DNA from: an uncultured Bacilli bacterium
GTDB taxonomy: Bacteria; Bacillota_I; Bacilli_A; RF39; UBA660
Length of the DNA: 38,306 nt
Assembly (NCBI GenBank): GCA_944358525.1
Contig: CALVRI010000009.1
Coordinates: 1 to 38,306 of the forward strand
Direction of reading: 5' to 3'
The notes beneath the pieces were generated by a model. The model was given only the letters and a program-made list of their open reading frames with translations. It ran no database searches and was not told where the DNA came from. Within the stretch, counting starts at the first letter, position 1. Each line of letters opens with the position of its first letter. Positions 1 to 7,605 of this stretch are shown one piece after another. The position numbers and the translations under genes are program-made.

Positions 1-1062
1 AAAAGTCAAACATATTATGGATTTGTTAGAGATAGAGCGGGAAATGTAGGCACATGTTCAAAGAATGTTAAAAGAGACATAGTAGCTCCAAGTTGTAGTA
101 TAATACCATCAGGACAAGAAGGAAATAATGATTGGTATACTGGAAATGTCACTCTAACCTTAAATGAAACAGATGCGACAAGTGGAGTAGTATCAAGAGG
201 TTTAACAACAAGTAGTAGTACATCATATAACGGAAGTAAGAGAGCAACACAAACTGCCGATACAAAAGGAATAACCTATTATGGATTTGTTAGAGATGAT
301 GCTGGAAATACAAGTAGTTGTTCAAAAACAGTAAAGAAAGATGAAACTAAACCTAAAGTTAACTGTAGTTTAACTTTGGCAAATGGTAGTAGTTATAAAC
401 AAGGAACGTGGAGTAGATCTAGTTTAACTAGAAAAATTACTGCTTCCGATAATATTAGCGGTGTAAATCAAATACAAAATAACGCAAATGGAAGTTGGGC
501 AACAGAATACAATGCCAGTTCTTGGACATTAGGTGAAGGACGACATAAATATTCATTTAGAAGTATTGATAATGCGGGTAATGTTAGTAATTCTTGTTCG
601 ATAAATGGTCTAGTTGACTGGACACCACCAACATATTATGAACGTATTCATTATAGAGATTGTGATTTGGGTTCATACAATTGGTATGGCACATCTTCCT
701 TCTTTGGTTACAATGTCACAGACAACTTATCGGGAATTGATATTTCAACATCAATTGTAGAATATTGTTATACTGGACATACCGCTTCTAGTTGTGGAGC
801 AACGTGTAGTAATGCAAACGGGAATAAATCCGCCTATATTCCTGGAAAGGTATTTGGTGATAGACGTTATTATTTAAAGGCAAAATTAAAAGAAAATGGA
901 AGCAACGGTGTAATTAGAACAGCCGTTAGTACTAACTGTGTAAAAGGTTATTCTATCTTAACTAATTATTCGATGAATGATAAAGCCGGTAATGTAAAAA
1001 GAGTAAAAGATGAATATAAATTTCCAACTAATTCTGATGGTAGTTGTTATCCTATTGGTTAA
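1..1062 (+). CDS. Ig-like repeat surface protein, C-terminal part (5' truncated)
   Basis: Frame 1 is open from base 1 to the TAA at 1060-1062, so this is the last 353 residues of a larger protein; internal ATGs such as 376 are not the start. It consists of tandem bacterial Ig-like modules ending in variants of (R/I/N)D-x-AGN (RDRAGN, RDDAGN, IDNAGN, NDKAGN), each with paired cysteines that could form intradomain disulfides. The segment YYGFVRD recurs at 13 and 277, giving an 88-residue (264-bp) period. Ser, Thr, Asn and Gly are abundant and no enzymatic motif is visible. Such proteins are usually exported adhesins or scaffolds. No C-terminal LPxTG sorting signal or membrane segment is present. 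A related Ig module occurs in the surface protein at 34707-36353. Confidence 0.8.
   Translation, partial: KSQTYYGFVRDRAGNVGTCSKNVKRDIVAPSCSIIPSGQEGNNDWYTGNVTLTLNETDATSGVVSRGLTTSSSTSYNGSKRATQTADTKGITYYGFVRDDAGNTSSCSKTVKKDETKPKVNCSLTLANGSSYKQGTWSRSSLTRKITASDNISGVNQIQNNANGSWATEYNASSWTLGEGRHKYSFRSIDNAGNVSNSCSINGLVDWTPPTYYERIHYRDCDLGSYNWYGTSSFFGYNVTDNLSGIDISTSIVEYCYTGHTASSCGATCSNANGNKSAYIPGKVFGDRRYYLKAKLKENGSNGVIRTAVSTNCVKGYSILTNYSMNDKAGNVKRVKDEYKFPTNSDGSCYPIG
13..297 (+). repeat. 264-bp tandem repeat encoding Ig-like modules
   Basis: The run TATTATGGATTTGTTAGAGA occurs at 13 and again at 277, exactly 264 bases (88 codons) apart and in frame. Both copies are followed by an AGN motif and a TGTTCAAA-like Cys-Ser-Lys codon run. 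The window enters the array in mid-repeat, so more copies probably lie upstream. Confidence 0.7.
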
Positions 1063-1102
1063 ATATTAAATTGTCTTAAAATATAATATAGGAGTGGTAA
1101 AC

Positions 1103-1870
1103 ATGAAGAATAAAATAATAATTACTTTAATATTTATAATAATTATTGCCATTATTTTGTTAATTGCCTTTTGGCCAAAAAAACAAGAAGAAAATTATAC
1201 AAAAAAAGAAATTGTCGAAAAAGTATCGAATGGCTTTATAAATGGTATAAGTAAGGAAAAATTAGAAAAGCTAATGAATCAAGATATAGCTGATAAAACG
1301 ATGATAACAGGAAATGATGCTTATCTTTTAACAAAACCTAGCCAAAATAAAATCGATCAATATAACTTAAATGAATACGTGCAAAAAAATCAAACATACT
1401 TTAGTAACTTAGAAAAAAAAATAAAAGAAAATTATTCATGGGAATTTGATGGAGAAGCAGAAGCAAATCAATCATCATATATTATAAATGTAAAATCCTA
1501 TAGTTATGGTACGTATCTTTCTGATTTAGAAGAAATGGTAAATCAATTAATGATAAGAGTTTCTGATAATACACCAAAAGATATTAATAAATACAAAGCT
1601 AAAGTAATAGCCATGAAAATTTTAAATTCCCATCTTGATGAATACATTTGTAATGAAGTTAAAACCATCCTTATAGATTTTACAAATATTAATAGTGATG
1701 AAACCAAAAATTCCCTAATGCAATATTTAGTAGATCTAGCTGGTTATAACAATTTGCAAGATGAAAATATAAATGCAATGGAACAAAATAGACAAACTAG
1801 AATAACTGAATATATTGATAATGCTATTAATAATAAAACTTTAGATAAAAATGATATATTAAAAATATAA
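1103..1870 (+). CDS. Membrane-anchored protein of unknown function, 255 aa
   Basis: The start is placed at ATG 1103 rather than GTG 1094, because AGGAG at 1090-1094 is the ribosome site and overlaps that GTG. Residues 2-24 form one hydrophobic segment after a short Lys-rich N-terminus and are followed by a Lys/Glu-rich stretch, so this is a signal anchor with an extracytoplasmic domain of about 225 residues. The rest is helical, polar and Asn/Lys-rich, with no recognised motif. It lies 40 bases after the Ig-like gene and 32 bases before the EIIB-like gene. TATAAT at 1082-1087 could be a -10 box. I do not recognise the family. Confidence 0.65.
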   Translation: MKNKIIITLIFIIIIAIILLIAFWPKKQEENYTKKEIVEKVSNGFINGISKEKLEKLMNQDIADKTMITGNDAYLLTKPSQNKIDQYNLNEYVQKNQTYFSNLEKKIKENYSWEFDGEAEANQSSYIINVKSYSYGTYLSDLEEMVNQLMIRVSDNTPKDINKYKAKVIAMKILNSHLDEYICNEVKTILIDFTNINSDETKNSLMQYLVDLAGYNNLQDENINAMEQNRQTRITEYIDNAINNKTLDKNDILKI

Positions 1871-1902
1871 AATTTATAGTATAATGGTAATAGGTGATAA
1901 AT

Positions 1903-2214
1903 ATGATATGGCAATATATAATTATAATTGTAGTTCTTTTAATAATCGCATTCGCAATTTTAAAAGCTAAAAGTAAAGATTTTAAATTAGAAGCAAATAA
2001 ATTGATTGAATATCTAGGAGGCACAGCAAACATTATTAATTATGAAGTAAATAATTCTAGGTTTGTTGTAAATCTTCATAACATTGACCTTGTAAATAAA
2101 GAGGCCATTCAAAAAATGGGCGCACAAGGTATTGTAGAAATAGATAATCAATTAAAAATAATCTTTGGTGATGATGCGAAACAATTAAAGAAAAATATTG
2201 ATGATTTAAAATAG
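1903..2214 (+). CDS. Membrane-anchored PTS EIIB(Glc)-like domain lacking the active-site Cys
   Basis: The start is ATG 1903, with AGGTGAT at 1892-1898 as ribosome site; GTG 1894 lies inside that site. Residues 2-20 are a transmembrane segment. Residues 30-100 match the small EIIB domain of glucose-type phosphotransferase permeases: a LGGxxNI turn, a beta strand, then KEAIQKMGAQGI and IFGDDAKQLKKNI. In true EIIB the strand carries the phosphorylated Cys (C-I-T-R-L-R); here the aligned segment is N-N-S-R-F-V, so Asn replaces Cys while the Arg two residues beyond the Thr/Ser is kept. It has no EIIC or EIIA partner nearby. A regulatory or structural role is more likely than phosphotransfer. The gene ends in a strong terminator. 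Confidence 0.7.
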   Translation: MIWQYIIIIVVLLIIAFAILKAKSKDFKLEANKLIEYLGGTANIINYEVNNSRFVVNLHNIDLVNKEAIQKMGAQGIVEIDNQLKIIFGDDAKQLKKNIDDLK

Positions 2215-2239
2215 ATGTAGAACAACCTCTACATCTTTT
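2213..2239 (+). terminator. Intrinsic terminator of the upstream surface/EIIB-like group
   Basis: AGATGTAGA (2213-2221) pairs perfectly with TCTACATCT (2228-2236) around a six-base loop, followed by T residues. The stem begins in the stop codon of the EIIB-like gene. Confidence 0.85.
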
Positions 2240-2256
2240 AAATGTTCTAAAATTCA

Positions 2257-2285
2257 TTGACTTTACATAGCAGATACATTATAAT
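2257..2285 (+). promoter_or_regulatory. SigmaA-type promoter of the pyruvate kinase-like gene
   Basis: TTGACT (2257-2262), 17 bases, TATAAT (2280-2285). It lies directly after a terminator and 26 bases before the next start codon, so it probably starts the 2311-6146 transcript. Confidence 0.85.
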
Positions 2286-2310
2286 TTAAATAGAATAGGG
2301 TGTGGTAAAC

Positions 2311-3723
2311 ATGGAAAAAACAAAATTAATCGCAACTGTATGTGAAAATAAAAACGAAAGAAAACAGATTGAAGAATTTATTAAAAGTGGGATAGATGTA
2401 ATTAGATTAAATATGAGCTATACCTCAGAGGATGTTTGCCGCAGATTAATTAATATAATAAATGAAACTAATGAACAACTAGGTACAAATACAGCAGTAA
2501 TGTTAGATTTAGAAGGCCCATGCATTCGAACAGATACTTTCATTGGAGGAAAAGCTTATTTAAATACAGGTGATAAAATAAGAATATATATGAATGAAAT
2601 AAATGGTAATATGACTGGATTTTCTGTAAATTATCCAAACTTAGTCAACGATTTAAAATATCATACAAAAATAAAGTTAAGTAAAGGAAATGTTATTTTA
2701 CAAGTTATTGAAAAAGGGTTAGACTATGTTGTATGTACCGTTTTAAAAGGTGGAGAAGTTAGTAATAATTCTAAAATTTATTTACCAGAAACCAAAGCAA
2801 GTCGAAAATTTTTAACACAGCAAGATTACCAAGACGTATTATTTGCAAATGAAATGGGTGTTGATTTTATAAGTGTATCATCCATTTCATCAGCCGAAGA
2901 TGTTTTAGAAATCAACGATTTATTAATTGAACTCAAAAATGAACACATTGGACTACTCGCAAAAATAGAAAATAAAAGTGCTGTTGAAGATATTGATAAT
3001 ATAATCAACATTGCTGATGGAATAATTTTAGATAGAGGAGATCTAGGAATTGAAATGCCAATCGAAATTGTTCCTAATATACAAAAGAAAATCATTCACA
3101 AATGTTATGAACATGGTTGTCTCATGATTATAACAGCTGAATTTAATAGTTTTCTAACTAAAAAAGCAGTTCCAAATCGTGCCGAAGTATCAGATTTGTC
3201 AACATTAGTATCTGAAGCCATTGATGCTATTATGCTTACTAGTGAAACCACCATTGGCGCTCATCCTATTGATACCGTTAGAATTGTCAGTAAAATAATC
3301 AAAGAGTCAGAAGATAGTATAGATTATAGCTATTTCTTTAGAAATTCATTATATGAAAAACAAAAAAGCATAACATCTACAGTTTCTTCAAGTGTTGTTT
3401 TAGGAGCTAACGAATTAGACTGTAAAGCAATCATTGTCGCCACTAATTTTGGTAGAACCGCAAGAAGAATTAGCCAATTAAAACCGCCTTGTCCAATTAT
3501 AGCTGCTGCATCTAGTAAAGAAGTTGTCAAAAGCCTTCAACTTCACTTTGGGGTTTTACCAGTTCAAGCTAAAGGTGATACCTTAGACGAATTAACCGAA
3601 AATGTCAAAAGTGAATTAGAAACAACTTTTAAATTAAATCAAGGTGATAAAATTATTATTACAGGTGGCTATCCATTTAAAAAAGTTAAACATACTAATT
3701 TTATGCAAATAGATGAAGTATAA
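2311..3723 (+). CDS. Divergent pyruvate kinase-like protein with altered active site
   Basis: This is a full-length (470 aa) pyruvate kinase fold. ATG 2311 follows AGGGTG at 2297-2302; GTG 2302 overlaps that site. Conserved parts: RLNMS (usual RLNFSHG), MLDLEGPCIRT (usual LLDTKGPEIRT), AKIENK with the catalytic Lys and metal-ligand Glu, and RGDLGIE with the second metal-ligand Asp. Altered parts: the His of NFSHG is Tyr, the Thr-Lys after the first Asp is Leu-Glu, the SFxR loop is SSIS, and ITATQML is ITAEFNS, so the Thr equivalent to E. coli PykF Thr278 is Glu. The C-terminal domain keeps a GDKIIITGG strand. The fold is certain; turnover of phosphoenolpyruvate is doubtful. The GH31 gene follows after 20 bases. 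Confidence 0.8.
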   Translation: MEKTKLIATVCENKNERKQIEEFIKSGIDVIRLNMSYTSEDVCRRLINIINETNEQLGTNTAVMLDLEGPCIRTDTFIGGKAYLNTGDKIRIYMNEINGNMTGFSVNYPNLVNDLKYHTKIKLSKGNVILQVIEKGLDYVVCTVLKGGEVSNNSKIYLPETKASRKFLTQQDYQDVLFANEMGVDFISVSSISSAEDVLEINDLLIELKNEHIGLLAKIENKSAVEDIDNIINIADGIILDRGDLGIEMPIEIVPNIQKKIIHKCYEHGCLMIITAEFNSFLTKKAVPNRAEVSDLSTLVSEAIDAIMLTSETTIGAHPIDTVRIVSKIIKESEDSIDYSYFFRNSLYEKQKSITSTVSSSVVLGANELDCKAIIVATNFGRTARRISQLKPPCPIIAAASSKEVVKSLQLHFGVLPVQAKGDTLDELTENVKSELETTFKLNQGDKIIITGGYPFKKVKHTNFMQIDEV

Positions 3724-3743
3724 AAGAATAAGGAGAGATATTT

Positions 3744-6146
3744 ATGTATAATTTAGGCGAGCAATTTACACTAGATAAAAAAAGAGCTATAGCTAATAAA
3801 AAAAACGTAATTCAAGGTAAAAATTATCGTTTTACCGTTTTAACCGAAAGATTAATCAGATTAGAATATAATGATAATGGTATATTTATTGATGATCCAA
3901 CCGAACTTGTTTTATATCGTGATTTAAAAACCCCAGAATTTAATGTTAAAGAAGATAATAATTTTGTGATTATTACAACTAAGTACTTTAAATTAACATA
4001 TATTAAAGGAAAATCTTTTTTAGGAGGTAAAGCATCACCAGCAGCTAACCTAAAAGTTGAACTTTTAAACACTGACCGATATTGGTACTATGGTCACCCA
4101 GAAATTAGAAACTTTGGCATTCCAAACAGCTCACTTGCCGAAGGTGGATTAAAAGGAAAGGGATTATATTCAGCAGAAGGTATAGCTAGTATTGATGATA
4201 CAAATTCATTAATATTTAACGAGGATGGTACCGTTTCTAAAAACACTGAACTTAGAGTAGATACATATTTATTTATGTATAATAAAGACTTTGAAGAAGC
4301 TTTGAAAGACTACTACCAAATAACTGGTTTTCCAGCTCTTCCACCTAGATATGCCTTGGGTAACTGGTGGAGCAGTAATAATGATTATGATGATTTAAAA
4401 CTAAAAACCTTAGTTGATAATTTTGAAAATCACGAAATACCCTTATCTATAGTTGTCTTAGACAAGGATTGGCACAAACGTCTTAAAATTAAAGATAAAC
4501 ATTTAAGAACCGGTTTTACTTTTAATGAGCAATACTTTAAAAACCCCAAAGCCATGATCGAATACTTACATGCAAAAAATATTAGATTAGGTTTAAGTGT
4601 CGATCCGACTTCGGGTATTTATAATATTGATACTTATTATAATGAAGCTTTAAAGTACATACAAGCAGATAAAGATGGTAAAATTCCATTTAATGTTTTA
4701 GATCCAAAATTTGTCGATGTTTATTTCAAATTATTCATTCATCCATTAGATACTCTAGGTGTTGACTTTTATTGGTTAGATTTAGAAAATAAGCAAAATA
4801 TTCAAGATTTAACATTACTAAAACATTATCACTTTTATGACATGCAAAGAGATTTTAAACGTAGACCATTATTACTATCTGAAGGTAATGGATTAGCTCC
4901 TCACCGTTATCCAGTATTATATTCTGGAAAAACTGAAGTAAGCTGGGCCACATTAAGAAAAATACCTTTTTACAATAACAATAGTTTTAATAATGGTGCA
5001 CCTTTCTGGGCTCACGATATTAGTGGATATTTTAAAGGAACTGAAGATAACGAATTATACCTTCGTTCCATTCAACTTGGTGTCTTCTCACCAATCTTAA
5101 AATTTGGCGTTGACAAAGGCCACTATTATAAAAGAGAACCATGGAGATGGGATATAAAAACATATACAATTGCCAAAGAATATTTACAGTTAAGACATAA
5201 ATTAATTCCATATATCTATAGTGAAGCTTATAAATATCATAAATTTGGTGAAGCTTTAATAAAACCATTATACTATTTAACTCCAAGCTTTTATGATGAT
5301 GTATTATACCGTAATGAATATTTCTTCGGTTCATCTTTATTAATTGCACCAATCATTACTAAAAAAGACGAAGTCATGAATCGTGTTGTTCACAATTTCT
5401 ATCTTCCAGAAGGTACATGGTACGATTATGTAACAGGTAAAAAATTTCCTGGTGGCAAAAGCTATATTAGTTTCTTCCGTGATGAAGATTATCCAGTATT
5501 TGCTAAATCAGGAGCAATTATCCCATTAAGTAATAATCAAAACTTAAATGATACAACTCCACCAACTGATATGGAAATAAACATTTTTCCAGGACAAAGT
5601 AATTCCTATACTTTATTCGAAGACGATGGGGAAAGTGATTTATATCGTAAAGATTACTATTTATTAACCCAAATAGATTATACTTATATGCCAAACAACT
5701 ATAGTGTAGTAATTAGATCAGTCAAAGGTAAAAGTGGTATTGTACCAGATAAAAGAAATTATAAAATTATCTTTAGAAATACTAAAAGAACAAATGAAGT
5801 TGAAGCATATATGAATGAAACATCACTATCTTTAAAAACTTACGTTGATGGCCCAGATTTTATAGTTGAAATTCAAAATGTTCCAACTGTTGGACAACTA
5901 TCTATAAGTTGTAAAGGTAAAGATATTGAAATTGATGCTTTAAGATTAATAAATGAAGACATCGAACGAATTATTAGTGATTTACAAATTTCAACCGAAA
6001 TGAAAGAAAAAATCGACTCTGTATTATTTGGTAAATTACCAATTAAGAAAAAAAGAATTGAAATTCGTAAATTAGCTAGAATAGGATTAGATAAAAAATT
6101 CGTTAAAATGTTCTTAAAGTTGCTTGAATATATTGGAGAAATTTAA
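3744..6146 (+). CDS. Glycoside hydrolase family 31 protein with substituted acid/base region
   Basis: This 800-aa protein starts at ATG 3744 after GGAGAG. An N-terminal beta-sandwich (about 1-200) precedes the (beta/alpha)8 barrel. Barrel landmarks are GNWWSSN, VVLDKDWH, GVDFYWLDLEN (nucleophile Asp of the WxDxxE type, kept), and WAHDISGYFKGTEDNELYLR, typical of alpha-glucosidases and alpha-xylosidases. The segment normally reading SGD-x-x-x-SW is SGKTEVSW (YSGK at 4918-4929), so the usual general-acid Asp is Lys. A beta-sandwich and a helical tail of about 70 residues complete the usual length. It has no signal peptide and should be cytoplasmic. It probably shares a transcript with the pyruvate kinase-like gene. 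The family is sure; substrate and activity are not. Confidence 0.85.
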   Translation: MYNLGEQFTLDKKRAIANKKNVIQGKNYRFTVLTERLIRLEYNDNGIFIDDPTELVLYRDLKTPEFNVKEDNNFVIITTKYFKLTYIKGKSFLGGKASPAANLKVELLNTDRYWYYGHPEIRNFGIPNSSLAEGGLKGKGLYSAEGIASIDDTNSLIFNEDGTVSKNTELRVDTYLFMYNKDFEEALKDYYQITGFPALPPRYALGNWWSSNNDYDDLKLKTLVDNFENHEIPLSIVVLDKDWHKRLKIKDKHLRTGFTFNEQYFKNPKAMIEYLHAKNIRLGLSVDPTSGIYNIDTYYNEALKYIQADKDGKIPFNVLDPKFVDVYFKLFIHPLDTLGVDFYWLDLENKQNIQDLTLLKHYHFYDMQRDFKRRPLLLSEGNGLAPHRYPVLYSGKTEVSWATLRKIPFYNNNSFNNGAPFWAHDISGYFKGTEDNELYLRSIQLGVFSPILKFGVDKGHYYKREPWRWDIKTYTIAKEYLQLRHKLIPYIYSEAYKYHKFGEALIKPLYYLTPSFYDDVLYRNEYFFGSSLLIAPIITKKDEVMNRVVHNFYLPEGTWYDYVTGKKFPGGKSYISFFRDEDYPVFAKSGAIIPLSNNQNLNDTTPPTDMEINIFPGQSNSYTLFEDDGESDLYRKDYYLLTQIDYTYMPNNYSVVIRSVKGKSGIVPDKRNYKIIFRNTKRTNEVEAYMNETSLSLKTYVDGPDFIVEIQNVPTVGQLSISCKGKDIEIDALRLINEDIERIISDLQISTEMKEKIDSVLFGKLPIKKKRIEIRKLARIGLDKKFVKMFLKLLEYIGEI

Positions 6147-6174
6147 AACTTGTTTAATGCAAAACGAGTTTTTT
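6145..6174 (+). terminator. Terminator after the GH31 gene
   Basis: AAAACTTG (6145-6152) pairs with CGAGTTTT (6165-6172) with one G-T pair, in a run of six T residues. The stem starts in the stop codon. Confidence 0.7.
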
Positions 6175-6225
6175 CATCAATCCTAGAAAAATGGGTTATA
6201 TGTGATTTATCAAAAATAATAAGAG

Positions 6226-6270
6226 TGTATAATCTAGTGGTAAATTATAAGCACACTAGATTTGCTTTTT
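6226..6270 (+). other. Isolated hairpin with T-tail behind a TATAAT box (possible small transcript or terminator)
   Basis: AATCTAGTG (6231-6239) pairs perfectly with CACTAGATT (6254-6262), followed by TTTTT at 6266-6270. TATAAT at 6228-6233 overlaps the left arm. It could be a second terminator or a very short RNA; nothing else is visible in the 6175-6338 gap. Confidence 0.35.
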
Positions 6271-6338
6271 CTAAAAAGTAGTAAAATATCTTTATAAAAA
6301 TCTTTAAAAATGATATACTTATAAAAAGGAGGAATTAA

Positions 6339-6986
6339 ATGACAAGTAAAATATTACCAAAAGTATTTGGTTGGATGTTCATAGGATTATTAGTTACATT
6401 CTTTACAGGTTATTATGTATCACTTCATCCAGAAACAATGTTTAAATTATTTGGTAGTTATGCATTTTTAATTGTAATTATTATTGAATTTGCGATTGTT
6501 ATATTTTTATCAGCTAGAATAACTAAAATGAAACCAGCAACCGCTATTGTAAGTTTTATAATTTATTCAGCAGTAAGTGGTTTAACATTTTCAACAATCT
6601 TTGTAACATATGATCTAGGTTCAATAATGTATGTATTCTTATTAACAGCAGGAATATTTGCTGTATTTGCATTCCTAGGTGCTGTAACAAAAGTAGATTT
6701 ATCTAAAATTGGTGTATATTTATTTATAGGACTAATTGCTATAATAGTGTGTGGTTTAATAAATTTATTTATGAATAACTCAACATTTGATTTAATTGTT
6801 TCATGTATAGCAATTGCTATATTTGTAGGATATACAGCATATGATGTACAGCAAATATTAAAAATGCAAGAGTTTAACGTATTACCAGAAGATAATCTAG
6901 CAATCTATGGTGCTTTAGAATTATACTTAGATTTTATTAACTTGTTCTTAAGACTACTTCAATTATTTGGTAGAAGCGATGATTAA
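6339..6986 (+). CDS. Bax inhibitor-1 (BI-1/YetJ) family membrane protein
   Basis: This 215-aa protein has seven hydrophobic segments spread across its whole length and ends with a short charged tail. The C-terminal half carries the family hallmarks: GYTAYDVQQI in helix 6 and LYLDFINLFLRLLQLFG in helix 7. The two Asp residues correspond to the pH-sensing Asp pair of the YetJ/BsYetJ calcium-leak channel. Start ATG 6339 has AAGGAGG eleven bases upstream, and TATACT (6314-6319) is a likely -10. It stands alone between a terminator and the leucine T-box promoter. The role (pH-dependent calcium leak or membrane stress) is inferred from the family. Confidence 0.88.
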   Translation: MTSKILPKVFGWMFIGLLVTFFTGYYVSLHPETMFKLFGSYAFLIVIIIEFAIVIFLSARITKMKPATAIVSFIIYSAVSGLTFSTIFVTYDLGSIMYVFLLTAGIFAVFAFLGAVTKVDLSKIGVYLFIGLIAIIVCGLINLFMNNSTFDLIVSCIAIAIFVGYTAYDVQQILKMQEFNVLPEDNLAIYGALELYLDFINLFLRLLQLFGRSDD

Positions 6987-6989
6987 TCC

Positions 6990-7018
6990 TTGAACATTAT
7001 AAAAAAATATATTATAAT
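6990..7018 (+). promoter_or_regulatory. Promoter of the leucine T-box transcript
   Basis: TTGAAC (6990-6995), 17 bases, TATAAT (7013-7018). It lies immediately after the BI-1 stop codon and just before the T-box stem I. Confidence 0.85.
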
Positions 7019-7024
7019 ATTAAC

Positions 7025-7244
7025 AGTTTAAAAGCCTTGAATAAGAGTAGTAATAATGATTTGTTATATAGAGAGAAAGTGGTCGGTGCAAACTTTCTAA
7101 CAATAATTATGAACTTGCTTATGAGCTTCTTATATGATAAGTATAAGACGGTCATGTCCGTTATCACATTAAGAGATAATAAAAAGTATTATAAAGTAAG
7201 GTGGTACCGCGTTCATGACGCCCTTACATTCATAATACTTTTTT
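7025..7244 (+). promoter_or_regulatory. T-box riboswitch, leucine-specific
   Basis: The antiterminator core AAGGTGGTACCGCG is at 7198-7211; its TGGT bulge would pair with a tRNA ACCA end. In stem I, ATAAG (7041-7045) pairs with CTTAT (7118-7122), enclosing the specifier loop: AGTA on the 5' side and GAACTTG (7111-7117) on the 3' side. The specifier reads CTT or, one base later, TTG; both are leucine codons. The competing terminator is AAAAGTATTAT (7182-7192) with ATAATACTTTT (7232-7242), then T residues. Uncharged tRNA-Leu should allow read-through into the membrane protein gene and leuS. Confidence 0.95.
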
Positions 7245-7259
7245 ATATAGGGAGGATTT

Positions 7260-7604
7260 ATGGAATATTTAATAACATTTATATTTTGTTTTGTAATAGT
7301 TTATTTGGTTTACAGTACAGTTGTTATATTTAGAAAAAAAGGTTTTGAAAAATTTAAAACAAGTAAACAATTAAAATTTTTTGAAGCAGCTTATAAAATA
7401 GATTTTAAAAAAATAAACTTAAAAAGCTTCGCCCAAGCCTTAGCTTTAACAAATGCTTTTATTATAGCATTCACATGTACAGTGATTGAAATATTTGATA
7501 GTTTAATATTTAAAATGTTAGTAGGATTTGTTATCTTAGTTCCACTAATGCTTTTAATGTATAAACTATTAGGCACAATTTATAAAAAGAAAGAAGGAAA
7601 ATAA
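7260..7604 (+). CDS. Small membrane protein of unknown function under leucine T-box control
   Basis: This 114-aa protein starts at ATG 7260 behind GGAGG (7251-7255). Three hydrophobic segments are visible: about residues 2-24, 62-80 and 84-105. A basic stretch (KKGFEKFKTSKQLKFFEAAY) lies between the first and second, and the tail is KKKEGK. It is the first gene after the T-box and ends one base before leuS, so it is co-regulated with leucyl-tRNA synthetase. No catalytic or transport motif is recognisable. Its position suggests a housekeeping link to translation or leucine supply, but that is speculation. Confidence 0.8.
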   Translation: MEYLITFIFCFVIVYLVYSTVVIFRKKGFEKFKTSKQLKFFEAAYKIDFKKINLKSFAQALALTNAFIIAFTCTVIEIFDSLIFKMLVGFVILVPLMLLMYKLLGTIYKKKEGK

Positions 7605-7605
7605 A

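Noticed and set aside
1094-1102. Upstream GTG starts (1094, 1894, 2302, 19777)
   Set aside because: In each case the GTG belongs to the ribosome site of an ATG seven to nine bases later.
7037-7333. 98-aa open frame on the plus strand over the leucine leader
   Set aside because: It lies on the T-box RNA, has no ribosome site, and runs through the terminator into the start of the real gene at 7260.
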